Assembly (NCBI GenBank): GCA_945873145.1
Contig: CAMCBZ010000015.1
Span: 1-57,067, forward strand
DNA length: 57,067 bases
Source of the DNA: an uncultured Prevotella sp.
GTDB lineage: Bacteria > Bacteroidota > Bacteroidia > Bacteroidales > Bacteroidaceae
Reading direction: 5' to 3'
This document shows positions 7,762-17,274 of this stretch, in pieces (the first letter of the stretch is position 1; every line of letters begins with the position of its first letter). The notes beneath the pieces were generated by a model. The model worked only from the letters and a program-made list of their open reading frames with translations, had not been told where the DNA came from and searched no databases. Made by a program: the position numbers and the translations under genes.

Positions 7762-8814
7762 TTATTTCAAACTTCCCTTTGGCAACTGCATCGTCAGACA
7801 GTGTAATGAGCCATGCTGGCGAATCACAGTGCATGCATCAATGCCAATGATGTCATAGTCGGGGAATGCTTGACCAATAGCAGACAAGGCCGCTGCGTCA
7901 CGATCAGATTGCTGATAAGTGGGAACGATAACAGCACCGTTGATGATCACGAAGTTGGCATAAGTAGCCGGGAGTCGGTCTCCGTCATCATAGATGGGGC
8001 GCGGAGATGGGAGCGGTATCAGCCGATAGGGCCTTCCATCAGCGTCTCTCAAAGTCTTCAATTGATTTTCAAGTGCCTTCAAATCAACATATTGTTCGTC
8101 TTGTGGGTCGTCACATGCTATATATAATAAGGTGTTGTCGGGAGCCATACGCACAATCGTGTCAATATGCCCGTCGGTGTCATCGCCCCTCAGATTGCCA
8201 TGATCCACCCAAAGGATGCGTTTAGCGCACAATCGTTTTTGCAGTTGCATCTCAATATCTTCTTTGGTGAGTGGTTGATTGCGGTGAGGGGCCAACAGAC
8301 ATTGGCTGCTGGTGAGGATTGTGCCCATGCCGTCGCTTTCTATAGAGCCACCTTCCAATACAAAGTCGGTATTGGCGTCCCAGTCACAGTCAAAGACAGC
8401 CTGGTCATAGAGCTGTCGGGTGATCGTATTGTCGTCCTCCCAACGGAATTTCTCTCCCCAACCATTAAACTTGAAATCCAAAATCTTGTTTCTTGCAGTC
8501 GTGTCAGAAGCTACAAGCGTGATTGGTCCATGATCACGTGCCCACGTGTCGTTGATGTTGCACTGATAGACGCTCACACGGTCAAATGCCTGCTGGCTTA
8601 AATGGCTTTGCAGCACAGACAGCGTCTCTGCTGCATTTGCTGATGCAATGATAACACGTTCGTATTTGGTGATAGCTTTGACAAGTTCTATATAAGTCGA
8701 GACGATGTCCTTGAGATAGGGCTGCCAGTCGGTCGCAGCATTGGGCCAAGTGAGTTGAATGGCATCTTGCGGCTCACATTCAGCGGGTAATCTGTATTGT
8801 GTTTCCATATTCAT
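7762..8814 (-). CDS. aguA: agmatine deiminase
   Basis: Guanidino-group hydrolase of the peptidylarginine deiminase fold (350 residues) converting agmatine to N-carbamoylputrescine and ammonia. Signatures include TWPNAATDW near the start, the ARDHGP segment, GWGEKF, VLEGGSIESDG with the catalytic acid, GNLRGDDTDGHID with the catalytic His and Asp, and the nucleophile Cys in GSLHCLTMQLP near the C-terminus. With aguB just downstream the pair gives a complete agmatine-to-putrescine path; the arginine decarboxylase is not in the window. The stop of the preceding DUF5687 gene is only 23 bases upstream, so transcription may come from further up. Confidence 0.93.
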   Translation of the reverse strand: MNMETQYRLPAECEPQDAIQLTWPNAATDWQPYLKDIVSTYIELVKAITKYERVIIASANAAETLSVLQSHLSQQAFDRVSVYQCNINDTWARDHGPITLVASDTTARNKILDFKFNGWGEKFRWEDDNTITRQLYDQAVFDCDWDANTDFVLEGGSIESDGMGTILTSSQCLLAPHRNQPLTKEDIEMQLQKRLCAKRILWVDHGNLRGDDTDGHIDTIVRMAPDNTLLYIACDDPQDEQYVDLKALENQLKTLRDADGRPYRLIPLPSPRPIYDDGDRLPATYANFVIINGAVIVPTYQQSDRDAAALSAIGQAFPDYDIIGIDACTVIRQHGSLHCLTMQLPKGSLK

Positions 8815-8837
8815 TTCTTGATTTCAGTCTAAGAACA

Positions 8838-10340
8838 TTACGCGTCAGCAACCTCAGTGAGACTGTATTTGTTCTTCATGATTCTGTTATAAATGTTTTT
8901 GATCCAAAGATGATGAGTAGCGATAAAGCCACAGCCTATGATCATCATCACGCACCAAGAAATGCGCTCTGACAATACGCTCTGGAGGATGTTGATGAGA
9001 AACATAGGGATGACGAATGCCAAAATCATCAGGAGCATGATCACGTAATTGGTATTGCTGTTGCCGATGAATTTCTCGTTAAGCGGGAGTCGCTGCTGGT
9101 TATAGACAGCAATCTGCATCAAGAGAAAATACTGCATGCCGGCAGTAAACACGGCATAGGACACGACCATCAGCAAGGACCATTTGCCGATGATGATCAT
9201 AGGCAACATCAACACAAACGGTACCACCATTAACAGACAAGCAAAATAGTACTTGGCGGTCAGCAGACTAAGCAGACTCTCTTTGTGCACCATTAAGCAG
9301 GAAATATAGTTGCGGTCATAGGACATGGTCCGAGTAAGAAGCATGCCACCGTAAACAATGAAATCGTAGATGCACCAAAAGTTGGTCATGAACGCATCGT
9401 CATAAACGGTGGAAAGAGTAATCAGCAGACTGATGAAGACCACTATCGCGGTTGCAGAGAGAAACAACTTCCTTGGTCCTCTATTGCGAAGAAGTGATCT
9501 GATTTCCAACTTGAGGTATTCTCCTACCAAACCGTATTTGTTGAGTACAGACAGTCCTGAAAGCATATGGAAGGACTGCTGTTGTTGCTTTGTAAGCTCT
9601 GTCCAAACAGCGTGATACTGAACCCTGCTATTGATGACAATCAGCAGCGTCAACAATGCCAAAGCAGCGAGGTGGGGTAGGAGACTCCCTCCATCGAGCA
9701 GACTGCCGATGGAAGCGTAGAATTCCAGCATGTGATCGAAGTTGCCACTCAACAGCCAAGGTAGGAAGAGTAATAAACCGACTCCAATAGGGAGAACCCA
9801 CCATAGCATATTCCCGATGACCAACGTCCTGACGATGGCATACCATTGACTGTCGACCATGATGAGGATCCACCATAGCAAGAGAAAGGACAACACTGGA
9901 GTAAGACCATAGGGAAAGACTACAGCCATCAGACAGTAGGGCAAAAAAAGAAAAAGCCAAATAATACAAGCTGGTGAGAATAACGAACGGAGGACAAAGC
10001 TATCGATAAGCACGTGTGTGGGGATGGGTAACAACACGTAGGGCTTCACTAAATGAGAAGGGGTGTTCTGCAAGAAGAAACGACCAAGAAAGTCTGCAAT
10101 CAGTACAAAGATCGATATGCCCATAAAGAATTCCAAAGCCGTATGTCCACGTTCGTCTCTTACTGAGAGCGCCATGAGCACTGCAATAAAGACAAGATAA
10201 GCAGCCAACAATAGTCCCGACACAGCCATCGTCCACTTGGCAGCGCGATTGGAAGAGAATAAGGGGGAATGCCGCTCAGCCAACCAACGATGATGACTGA
10301 GCAAGCGATAATAAAATAGAAATTGACGGGGTGGGATCAT
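8838..10340 (-). CDS. DUF5687 family multi-pass membrane protein
   Basis: A 500-residue integral membrane protein with about ten or more hydrophobic helices and the N-terminal signature RLLSHHRWLAERHSPLF of the Bacteroidetes DUF5687 family. These proteins look like permeases and are usually found with an ABC-type ATPase gene. Here no ATPase is adjacent: LolA-like lies upstream and agmatine deiminase downstream. The frame is open from 10394, but the ATG at 10340 places the conserved segment near residue 10. Transport function is inferred from the membrane topology only. Confidence 0.75.
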   Translation of the reverse strand: MIPPRQFLFYYRLLSHHRWLAERHSPLFSSNRAAKWTMAVSGLLLAAYLVFIAVLMALSVRDERGHTALEFFMGISIFVLIADFLGRFFLQNTPSHLVKPYVLLPIPTHVLIDSFVLRSLFSPACIIWLFLFLPYCLMAVVFPYGLTPVLSFLLLWWILIMVDSQWYAIVRTLVIGNMLWWVLPIGVGLLLFLPWLLSGNFDHMLEFYASIGSLLDGGSLLPHLAALALLTLLIVINSRVQYHAVWTELTKQQQQSFHMLSGLSVLNKYGLVGEYLKLEIRSLLRNRGPRKLFLSATAIVVFISLLITLSTVYDDAFMTNFWCIYDFIVYGGMLLTRTMSYDRNYISCLMVHKESLLSLLTAKYYFACLLMVVPFVLMLPMIIIGKWSLLMVVSYAVFTAGMQYFLLMQIAVYNQQRLPLNEKFIGNSNTNYVIMLLMILAFVIPMFLINILQSVLSERISWCVMMIIGCGFIATHHLWIKNIYNRIMKNKYSLTEVADA

Positions 10341-10402
10341 CACTCTAATGATATTAATAATGTATGGTCTGCAGGCTACTGTCGTTTCGACCAATACTTT
10401 TC

Positions 10403-11011
10403 CTATCTAAGGTCAATGACCTCTGCTTTGGGGAAATCCTTAGCACGGAATGTGAACATGCTCGTTGGCAGATTCTTTGCCTTGAAGTTGGAAATGGTAA
10501 TTGTTGACCATGTGTTTCCCTCACGCATCTTCACCACAGAAGGTTGGAAGCTTCGGCTGTTGACCGTCAGATACATTTCACTGACAGAGCGCTGACGATT
10601 GGTAGCTGTGAGATGAATCACATAATTGGTGCCTTTCTTCGTCATTCCCATCTTATAGCCTTGCTTATACATGGTGATGAAAGCATAGGGATTCATGCGC
10701 ATGCGCTGAGCCTCTGTCGGCGTGGTGACGTTCACCTCATTGGTCTTTTTCATCAGTGTCCACTGAGTCTTGCCATTATACCATACAGTAGCTTTCGGAG
10801 TATGAGCATAGAACATGCTACCTTTGATAGCGATGGAACCGGAGGTTTTGCCAATCTTTGGACTGGAGATGGAGAAGTTGGCCGAAGCTCCACCTTTGCG
10901 TCCTACTAAGGCGGCAGTACGGTCGAGTACTTTGCGAGCCTGTGCAGCATTCTGCGCGAAAGTACCGAGGCTCAACACCATCATTAACGTAATGAATAAT
11001 AATTTCTTCAT
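10403..11011 (-). CDS. LolA-like outer-membrane lipoprotein carrier family protein
   Basis: A 202-residue secreted protein with a cleavable signal peptide (MKKLLFITLMM...LGTFAQ) and the half-barrel pattern of the LolA family: repeated amphipathic strands such as GSIAIKGSMFYAHTP, a TQWTL strand and the late FTFRAKDFP. LolA carries lipoproteins across the periplasm from LolCDE to the outer membrane. It follows ftsK by 99 bases on the same strand, the classic ftsK-lolA arrangement. A substitution of LolA function by a divergent paralogue is possible, since many Bacteroidetes encode more than one. Confidence 0.8.
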   Translation of the reverse strand: MKKLLFITLMMVLSLGTFAQNAAQARKVLDRTAALVGRKGGASANFSISSPKIGKTSGSIAIKGSMFYAHTPKATVWYNGKTQWTLMKKTNEVNVTTPTEAQRMRMNPYAFITMYKQGYKMGMTKKGTNYVIHLTATNRQRSVSEMYLTVNSRSFQPSVVKMREGNTWSTITISNFKAKNLPTSMFTFRAKDFPKAEVIDLR

Positions 11012-11110
11012 GCCGTATATATTTTTAAATTCAATATCAATGACTTATGTCTTTTATCAGATGACAGAAGACACAGTACCCAAAGGGCACTATTGTCTAA
11101 TGCCCAACTG

Positions 11111-13603
11111 TTATCCGTTGTGAATCTGCTGTAACCGCTGAGCGAGGCTGTTCTCGTCGGCTATGAGCACTTCTCGTGGCTTAGAGCCTTGCGCCTCACC
11201 CACGATACCTGCCTTTTGCAACTGGTCCATCAGTCGTCCGGCACGGTTGTATCCGATGGAGAACCGGCGCTGGATCATGCTCGTAGAACCCTGTTGTGTG
11301 AGGACTATAGCTTTTGCGGCCTCATCGAAATAAGGATCCAAGGAGCGAACATCGGCACCACCAACTCCTGGTTCGCCGGAAGATGCATTAGGATCGTCGG
11401 GCTCTGGCAACTCCATAGGATCAAGCGGTCCGGGCTGATCAGCAATGAAGTCATTTACCGCTTCGATCTCGGGAGTATCAATGAACGCACACTGCACACG
11501 CACAGGATCACCACCCGAGAGAAATAGCATATCACCTTTCCCTACAAGTTGATCAGCGCCGGTGCGATCAAGAATCGTACGGGAGTCGATCTGAGAAGCT
11601 ACGCGGAAGGCCATACGGCCAGGGAAGTTGGCTTTGATATTACCTGTGATAATCTTTGTCGTCGGGCGCTGCGTAGCGATGATCATGTGAATACCAACCG
11701 CACGAGCCAACTGAGCAATACGGGCTATAGGTAACTCGATCTCTTTTCCTGCCGTCATAATCAAATCACCAAACTCATCGATGATGACAACGATATAGGG
11801 CATATACTCATGTCCGTCGGTGAGAGAAAGCTGGTGATTGATGAACTTTTCGTTGTATTCTGTGATCTTCTTCACACCGGCCCGCTTCAGCAAATCATAA
11901 CGACGGTCCATGAGTTTGCAAAGAGAGTTGAGTGTACGGACAACTCTTTGAACGTCTGTGATGATGGGTTCATCCTCATTCTCAGGCAAAGCTGCCATAT
12001 AATGTGGAGCAATCTTATTATAGATGCTGAACTCCACTTTCTTTGGATCCACCAAGACGAACTTTAGCTCATTGGGGTGCTTCTTATATAAAAGAGAAGT
12101 GATGATGGCATTGAGACCGACAGACTTACCCTGTCCGGTGGCACCAGCGACAAGCAAGTGGGGCAGCTTAGCCAAATCAACCATAAACACCTCATTGGTA
12201 ATTGTCTTGCCAAGTGCCATTGGCAGTGCCATCTTTGTTGTCTGGAACTTCTTTGTATTCAATACACTCTCCATTGAGACGATCTGAGGATTCTTGTTCG
12301 GTACCTCAATACCGATCGTTCCTTTGCCAGGGATAGGTGCGATGATTCGAATGCCAAGAGCAGCCAAGCTCAGTGCGATGTCGGCCTCAAGGCCACGGAT
12401 CTTGCTGATTCTCACGCCTTCAGCCGGTGTAATCTCATAGAGCGTGACAGTAGGGCCAACGGTAGCGTTGATCTTGCTGATTTGAACACCAAAGCTGTTG
12501 AGCACCTCCACGATGCGCGCATTGTTGGCTTTGATCTCCTCCATATCAATGACGGGTCGACTGGAGTATTTCTTCAAAAGGTCGCAAGAGGGGAATTTAT
12601 AGTGGACGAAAGGTTCCCACGGATTGATTGGTGTATTGAGATCATAATGTTCTCCTACCTGACCGTTACTCGCCTTTTCTTCCTCACCATTCTTGACAAC
12701 CACGCTGTCGATCTTTTCTTGACTCACTTGCTCTGCATTGGTGACATGGGGTTCAACCGCTATCGGGGCTTGTGCCGGCTTGGGGGTAAACTGAGACATG
12801 TCTGTTAGGTCAACAACATTCCCAGAGTTGGTTTGAGTTCCGTCTTCTTTATTATCTGACTCTTTATCAGCGTCTGCACTTGCAACGGTGTTTACTTGGT
12901 ACTCGTCATTGCTTGTATCTTCTTCCTCGTTTCCGTCTACATTTCGGTTTGTAACTGTGAATTTCACTTTCTTAGTCACATATTTCAGCGGATTCATCGC
13001 TTTTCTAATCACTGTAATCGTCTCAGAAGTGAGATAAGTCAAGAAGCTGACGGCTACTATCAGAAGAATCGCTGTCAGTCCCGGTGCACCTACTACATTC
13101 TCTAAATGCTCCACAACAAAAGCGCCGTGTTGTCCACCAGGGTTGAAGATGCTGTCGCCCATGATAGGAGTAAGGAATTTGGAAAAGGTAACTGACAACC
13201 AAACCATTACGATGGCCAGGCACAGAAACCACTTCCAGAGGTTCACCTCTATGACATGCATTAACTTTAAGCCTACCAAAATAATAAAGGCAGGAATCAA
13301 AAAAGCCGGAAGACCAAAGTTTACCGAGATGAGATAGTAAGACAAGAGAGCACCGGCAGAGCCGCATGTGTTGGTAAATACATGCGTATTGTTCAGCCAT
13401 TCCCCCGGTCTCATATTCTCCAAAGTGCTCTGATCGGCAGGTCCCGTTGAAAAGAACGAAACCATGGCAATGATCATGTATATGGATAATGCCAAAAGGA
13501 TGAACCCTAAAAAGAAATCAGTCGTCTCACTCTCAAATATATGTCGAAAGCCAACCGCTTCACCAAATGTCTTTGGCTTGCGCTCAGATTTTTTTCTTGC
13601 CAT
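11111..13603 (-). CDS. ftsK: DNA translocase FtsK/SpoIIIE
   Basis: Septum-bound DNA pump that moves chromosome termini during division and activates dimer resolution. The N-terminus has four membrane helices (residues about 30-200), followed by an acidic, Thr/Asn-rich linker (about 220-340). The motor domain has Walker A GATGQGKSVGLN near residue 488 and Walker B YIVVIIDEFGDL. The C-terminal winged-helix gamma domain (about 755-820, with QRRFSIGYNRAGRLMDQL) reads KOPS-like polarity sites. I chose the ATG at 13603 (MARKKSERKPK), giving 830 residues; the open frame from 13675 would add 24 residues across the promoter. First gene of the run ftsK - lolA - DUF5687 - aguA - aguB. Confidence 0.93.
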   Translation of the reverse strand: MARKKSERKPKTFGEAVGFRHIFESETTDFFLGFILLALSIYMIIAMVSFFSTGPADQSTLENMRPGEWLNNTHVFTNTCGSAGALLSYYLISVNFGLPAFLIPAFIILVGLKLMHVIEVNLWKWFLCLAIVMVWLSVTFSKFLTPIMGDSIFNPGGQHGAFVVEHLENVVGAPGLTAILLIVAVSFLTYLTSETITVIRKAMNPLKYVTKKVKFTVTNRNVDGNEEEDTSNDEYQVNTVASADADKESDNKEDGTQTNSGNVVDLTDMSQFTPKPAQAPIAVEPHVTNAEQVSQEKIDSVVVKNGEEEKASNGQVGEHYDLNTPINPWEPFVHYKFPSCDLLKKYSSRPVIDMEEIKANNARIVEVLNSFGVQISKINATVGPTVTLYEITPAEGVRISKIRGLEADIALSLAALGIRIIAPIPGKGTIGIEVPNKNPQIVSMESVLNTKKFQTTKMALPMALGKTITNEVFMVDLAKLPHLLVAGATGQGKSVGLNAIITSLLYKKHPNELKFVLVDPKKVEFSIYNKIAPHYMAALPENEDEPIITDVQRVVRTLNSLCKLMDRRYDLLKRAGVKKITEYNEKFINHQLSLTDGHEYMPYIVVIIDEFGDLIMTAGKEIELPIARIAQLARAVGIHMIIATQRPTTKIITGNIKANFPGRMAFRVASQIDSRTILDRTGADQLVGKGDMLFLSGGDPVRVQCAFIDTPEIEAVNDFIADQPGPLDPMELPEPDDPNASSGEPGVGGADVRSLDPYFDEAAKAIVLTQQGSTSMIQRRFSIGYNRAGRLMDQLQKAGIVGEAQGSKPREVLIADENSLAQRLQQIHNG

Positions 13604-13629
13604 TTTATTTCTCTGTATGATGATAAATG

Positions 13630-13660
13630 CAAAATTAGTGTTTTTTGCTGGAACCGCAAA
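13630..13660 (-). promoter_or_regulatory. ftsK promoter, TTTG-N19-TAATTTTG
   Basis: Minus strand: TTTG at 13660-13657, a 19-base spacer, then TAATTTTG at 13637-13630, a full match to the Bacteroidetes sigma-ABfr consensus. The expected transcription start is about 20 bases before the chosen ftsK ATG, which supports 13603 as the start. Confidence 0.75.
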
Positions 13661-13742
13661 ACAAAACTGCTCCAAGTTTTTATTTTTGAACGTTCTTTGA
13701 AAAAAATATGGAGTTAATGAATGCCGTCTCGCTTCTTTTTTA

Positions 13743-13750
13743 TAATTTTG
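13743..13750 (+). promoter_or_regulatory. candidate -7 element (TAATTTTG)
   Basis: TAATTTTG lies 28-35 bases before the exonuclease ATG at 13778 and matches TAnnTTTG. No TTTG is found at the right distance upstream. Confidence 0.45.
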
Positions 13751-13777
13751 TACATTATAAGCATTGCTACGTTCACA

Positions 13778-14596
13778 ATGAAGAAAAAGTTATACAGCAA
13801 ATTCGACAAGAAAGAGATCTCAGAGTTACCGCAAGTGACCTTCCCCGGACGCATCATCACCATCATCTCTCCGGGTGAGGCCGACAAGGCCGTGGATTAT
13901 CTTCTCTCAATGAATATACTTGGTGTCGATACTGAAACCAAGCCTGCTTTTCATCGCGGTGAGCATCATCAAGTAGCATTGCTTCAAGTTTCCACTCATG
14001 ATACTTGTTTCTTGTTTCGCCTCAACCGCATTGGCATCACACCGTCGATTAAGCGATTGTTGGAGGACAAAACAGTTAAGAAAATCGGACTTTCGTGGCA
14101 CGATGACATCCATATGCTTCAAGACAGAGAAACGTTTACCCCGGGCCTCTTTATTGATTTGCAAGATCTAGTCCCACAATTGGGCATAAAGGACTTAAGC
14201 CTTCAAAAGCTCTATGCCAATATCTTTCATGAGAAGATCTCTAAGCGGCAGAGACTTTCCAATTGGGAGTCGCCACAACTTGACGATAAGCAAAAACAGT
14301 ATGCGGCTATTGATGCCTGGACTTGTATCTTGCTTTACGAGGAAATGGAAAGGTTGATCAAAACCAATGACTATGATCTCATTGTTGTTCCAGAGCCAGA
14401 GCCGATAGTGAATAGTGAAAGTAAAGATTCAGCTCGTCAAAGTAAAAATATTGATGCTAAGGGAGTTGAAAAAGATAATGGCGTTGTGGACGATACGAAT
14501 CAGAAAGCTACAAGTTCATCTGCCAATAAGAGAAAGTCTCCCTCAAAGAAGAGGATTCGTAAACCCGGAAAAACAATTAATAGCGATAAAAATTAA
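13778..14596 (+). CDS. RNase D/WRN-type 3'-5' exonuclease
   Basis: A 272-residue DEDDy exonuclease. The four acidic motif regions can be read: VDTETKPAF (Exo I, Asp and Glu), SWHDDIHML (Exo II) and YAAIDAW (Exo III, Tyr-x3-Asp). The C-terminal 60 residues form a charged, low-complexity tail rich in Lys and Arg, probably for nucleic-acid contact. No HRDC domain is present, so it is closer to the WRN-exonuclease-like bacterial proteins than to full RNase D. I use the ATG at 13778, since the upstream open frame is hydrophobic leader from promoter DNA. It starts a plus-strand operon with the methyltransferase (11 bases apart) and tilS. Confidence 0.85.
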   Translation: MKKKLYSKFDKKEISELPQVTFPGRIITIISPGEADKAVDYLLSMNILGVDTETKPAFHRGEHHQVALLQVSTHDTCFLFRLNRIGITPSIKRLLEDKTVKKIGLSWHDDIHMLQDRETFTPGLFIDLQDLVPQLGIKDLSLQKLYANIFHEKISKRQRLSNWESPQLDDKQKQYAAIDAWTCILLYEEMERLIKTNDYDLIVVPEPEPIVNSESKDSARQSKNIDAKGVEKDNGVVDDTNQKATSSSANKRKSPSKKRIRKPGKTINSDKN

Positions 14597-14607
14597 TAGC
14601 GATAGAC

Positions 14608-15789
14608 ATGTATAAAAATATATATTTAAAGAAAGGCAAGGAAAGTTCATTGGAACGTTTTCACCCTTGGATCTTTTCTGGCGCCATCCACCACATGGAC
14701 GAAGGTATTGCGGAAGGTGATATTGTAAGGGTGATCTCTGCTTCCGGCGATTTCATCGCTGTCGGGCATTATCAGATTGGTAGTATCGCCGTCCGCGTAC
14801 TGTCGTTTCACGACATCACGATTGGCGATGAATTCTGGGAAAAACGATTGTACTCAGCCTTGACCATGCGTCAAAACATAGGTATCGCTGATAATCCCCA
14901 CAACAATACTTATCGTTTGGTTCATGGCGAGGGTGATAACCTTCCTGGACTCGTGATAGACTGCTATGGTGAGACGGCCGTGATGCAGGCTCATAGTGTC
15001 GGAATGCATGTTTGTCGCAAAGAGATCTGCAAAGCGTTGGTGAAGGTAATGCAGCATCGCGTGAAGAACGTTTATTATAAAAGCGAAACGACATTGCCAT
15101 TCAAAGCAGAACTTGGACAGGAAAACGGATTTATCTATGGACAGACCGATGACAACATTGCAGTTGAAAACGGACTGAAGTTCCATGTCGATTGGCTGCG
15201 TGGTCAAAAGACTGGATTCTTTGTGGATCAGCGAGAAAACCGTGCGCTATTGGAGCATTACGCTAAGGGTAAGAGCGTTCTGAATATGTTCTGCTACACA
15301 GGTGGATTCTCTGTATATGCAATGCGTGGCGGTGCGAAGATGGTTCACTCTGTAGATAGTAGTGCTAAAGCCATTGAGTTGACAAACGAGAATATAGAGC
15401 TCAATTTCCCTGGCGATACTCGTCATGAAGCTTACTGCGACGATGCTTTTAAATACCTTGACGAGCATGATGATCAATATGATCTGATCATCCTTGATCC
15501 TCCTGCCTTTGCTAAGCATCGAAGTGCTTTGCATAATGCGCTTAAGGGATATACAAGATTGAATGTAAAGGGACTTCAACGCATCAAACATGGCGGCATC
15601 CTTTTCACCTTCAGCTGTTCCCAGGCTGTGACGAAAGAGAATTTCCGTAATGCTGTCTTCACCGCGGCAGTGCAGTCGGGTCGTAAAGTACGTATCTTGC
15701 ACCAACTCCATCAGCCAGCTGATCATCCTATCAACATCTATCATCCCGAAGGTGAGTATCTGAAGGGATTGGTCTTGTATGTGGAATAG
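14608..15789 (+). CDS. class I SAM-dependent rRNA cytosine methyltransferase (RlmI family)
   Basis: A 393-residue methyltransferase with an N-terminal PUA-like domain (KGKESSLERFHPWIFSGAI) and a C-terminal Rossmann domain: MFCYTGGFSVYA as SAM-binding motif I, VDSSAKAIE as motif II, and the catalytic-site motif DPPAFAKHR near residue 296. A late segment, FTFSCSQAV, carries the cysteine used by this m5C family. The E. coli relative RlmI methylates C1962 of 23S rRNA; the exact site here is inferred by homology. It is 11 bases after the exonuclease and 12 before tilS, consistent with an RNA-processing operon. Confidence 0.88.
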   Translation: MYKNIYLKKGKESSLERFHPWIFSGAIHHMDEGIAEGDIVRVISASGDFIAVGHYQIGSIAVRVLSFHDITIGDEFWEKRLYSALTMRQNIGIADNPHNNTYRLVHGEGDNLPGLVIDCYGETAVMQAHSVGMHVCRKEICKALVKVMQHRVKNVYYKSETTLPFKAELGQENGFIYGQTDDNIAVENGLKFHVDWLRGQKTGFFVDQRENRALLEHYAKGKSVLNMFCYTGGFSVYAMRGGAKMVHSVDSSAKAIELTNENIELNFPGDTRHEAYCDDAFKYLDEHDDQYDLIILDPPAFAKHRSALHNALKGYTRLNVKGLQRIKHGGILFTFSCSQAVTKENFRNAVFTAAVQSGRKVRILHQLHQPADHPINIYHPEGEYLKGLVLYVE

Positions 15790-15801
15790 ACACGTTTCGA
15801 C

Positions 15802-17145
15802 ATGAGAAAAGATAATCGTTTTACCGATTTCATCGAGAATTATATAAGCCGTTATGAGTTGTTGTCTCACAACGGCTTTTATCTTGTGGCACTTTCCGGA
15901 GGCCCTGATAGCGTAGCTTTGCTCCTGACGCTCAAAGATTTGGGTTACCATATAGATGCAGTTCATTGCAACTTCCATTTGCGTGGGGCCGAAAGTGACC
16001 GTGATGAGAACTTCTGCATCGAATTGTGTAAGAAATACCAGACTCCGCTTCACCGTATTCACTTCGATACGAAGGCTTATGCCGAGTTGCATCACCAATC
16101 GATAGAAATGGCGGCGCGTGAACTGCGTTATCGCTATTTTGAGCAGTTGCGAAAAGATATTCAAGCTGATGCCATTTGTGTGGCTCATCATCGTGATGAT
16201 CAAGTGGAAACAATATTGCTTAATCTCATTCGTGGGACTGGAATAAAAGGACTTACAGGGATGAGACCCAAAAATGGGTGGATCGTCCGGCCATTTCTTG
16301 GAGTTAGTCATCAAGATATTCTTAACTACTTGTTTCACCAGCATCAGGACTACGTCATCGACAGTACAAACCTTGAAAGGGACGCGCAACGCAACCAACT
16401 AAGATTGGACATTATTCCTCTGATGGAGAGAATCAATCCTGAAGTCAAAGCCAACATAGCTCGCGCCGCTGACATTCTAACAGAAGTAGAAAAATTCTCT
16501 GATCAACAGATCGATTTGCTTATACACTCTTGTCTTGTGGGAGACAGCTATAAGTTCTCTGCTATTAAGAACAGTGGACATGGCAAACTGATCCTTTGGC
16601 ACATATTATATAATAAAGGCTTTAACCGTCAACAAATAGAGGAAATCAACGCTTGCACTGAAACGAACAGACATTGGCTGTCTGATAAATATGTGGTTTG
16701 TGTGGAGAAAGACCGCCTTTCTATTATAGATAAGGATAAATGGCTGATGGACCTTCCCTCTATGCGCATACCGGAATGTGGCACCTATTGCTACTCAGCT
16801 TTAGGCAAAGACATCATGAAGCTTAGATTAAAGGAAGTTGCCGCAGATGCTCTTGTTATTGACAAGCGTCCACAATTTGCTTTTATTGACGCCGCTAAAG
16901 TTCATTTCCCACTCACAATACGTCCATTCAAGCAAGGGGATCGCTTTGTACCGTTTGGCATGAAAGGTTCCAAGTTGGTCAGCGATTTCATGAACGATTT
17001 GAAACTGTCTATGATAGCAAGGAAGCATCAATTAGTGGTTGTTGACAATCAGGATACTTTACTTTGGGTTGTCGGCAGAAGAGTTGATAATCGGGTTGCT
17101 GTTGGCTCAAAGACACGAAAAGTTATTGTTATGGAGCAAATTTAA
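15802..17145 (+). CDS. tilS: tRNA(Ile)-lysidine synthetase
   Basis: ATP-dependent enzyme that joins lysine to C34 of the CAU-anticodon tRNA-Ile so that it reads AUA. The PP-loop motif SGGPDS sits at about residues 31-36. It is followed by VHCNFHLRGAESDRDE and AHHRDDQVETILLNLIRGTG, both diagnostic for the family. The C-terminal domain with RPFKQGDRFVPFGMKGSKLVSDF is the tRNA-binding TilS_C module. Length (447) and both ends are normal. The gene is essential in nearly all bacteria and appears to be the last in the exonuclease operon. Confidence 0.95.
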   Translation: MRKDNRFTDFIENYISRYELLSHNGFYLVALSGGPDSVALLLTLKDLGYHIDAVHCNFHLRGAESDRDENFCIELCKKYQTPLHRIHFDTKAYAELHHQSIEMAARELRYRYFEQLRKDIQADAICVAHHRDDQVETILLNLIRGTGIKGLTGMRPKNGWIVRPFLGVSHQDILNYLFHQHQDYVIDSTNLERDAQRNQLRLDIIPLMERINPEVKANIARAADILTEVEKFSDQQIDLLIHSCLVGDSYKFSAIKNSGHGKLILWHILYNKGFNRQQIEEINACTETNRHWLSDKYVVCVEKDRLSIIDKDKWLMDLPSMRIPECGTYCYSALGKDIMKLRLKEVAADALVIDKRPQFAFIDAAKVHFPLTIRPFKQGDRFVPFGMKGSKLVSDFMNDLKLSMIARKHQLVVVDNQDTLLWVVGRRVDNRVAVGSKTRKVIVMEQI

Positions 17146-17189
17146 CACGATTTTTATATCAAAACAACTGGCATATCAATATTTTTGTT

Positions 17190-17197
17190 TATATTTG
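17190..17197 (+). promoter_or_regulatory. candidate -7 element for the DUF4301 gene (TATATTTG)
   Basis: TATATTTG lies about 78 bases before the ATG at 17275. A poor -33 (ACTG) sits 19 bases upstream. Confidence 0.4.
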
Positions 17198-17274
17198 TCA
17201 TCAATTAGAAGAAGAGTCATGGCAAGATGTTGCCATATTCGCTTGCTAAAAATCATCAACTTAAAATATTATCT

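Noticed and set aside
15247..16398. Open frame of 383 codons opposite the rRNA methyltransferase and tilS
   Set aside because: Spans two well-supported genes in antisense and has no family resemblance.
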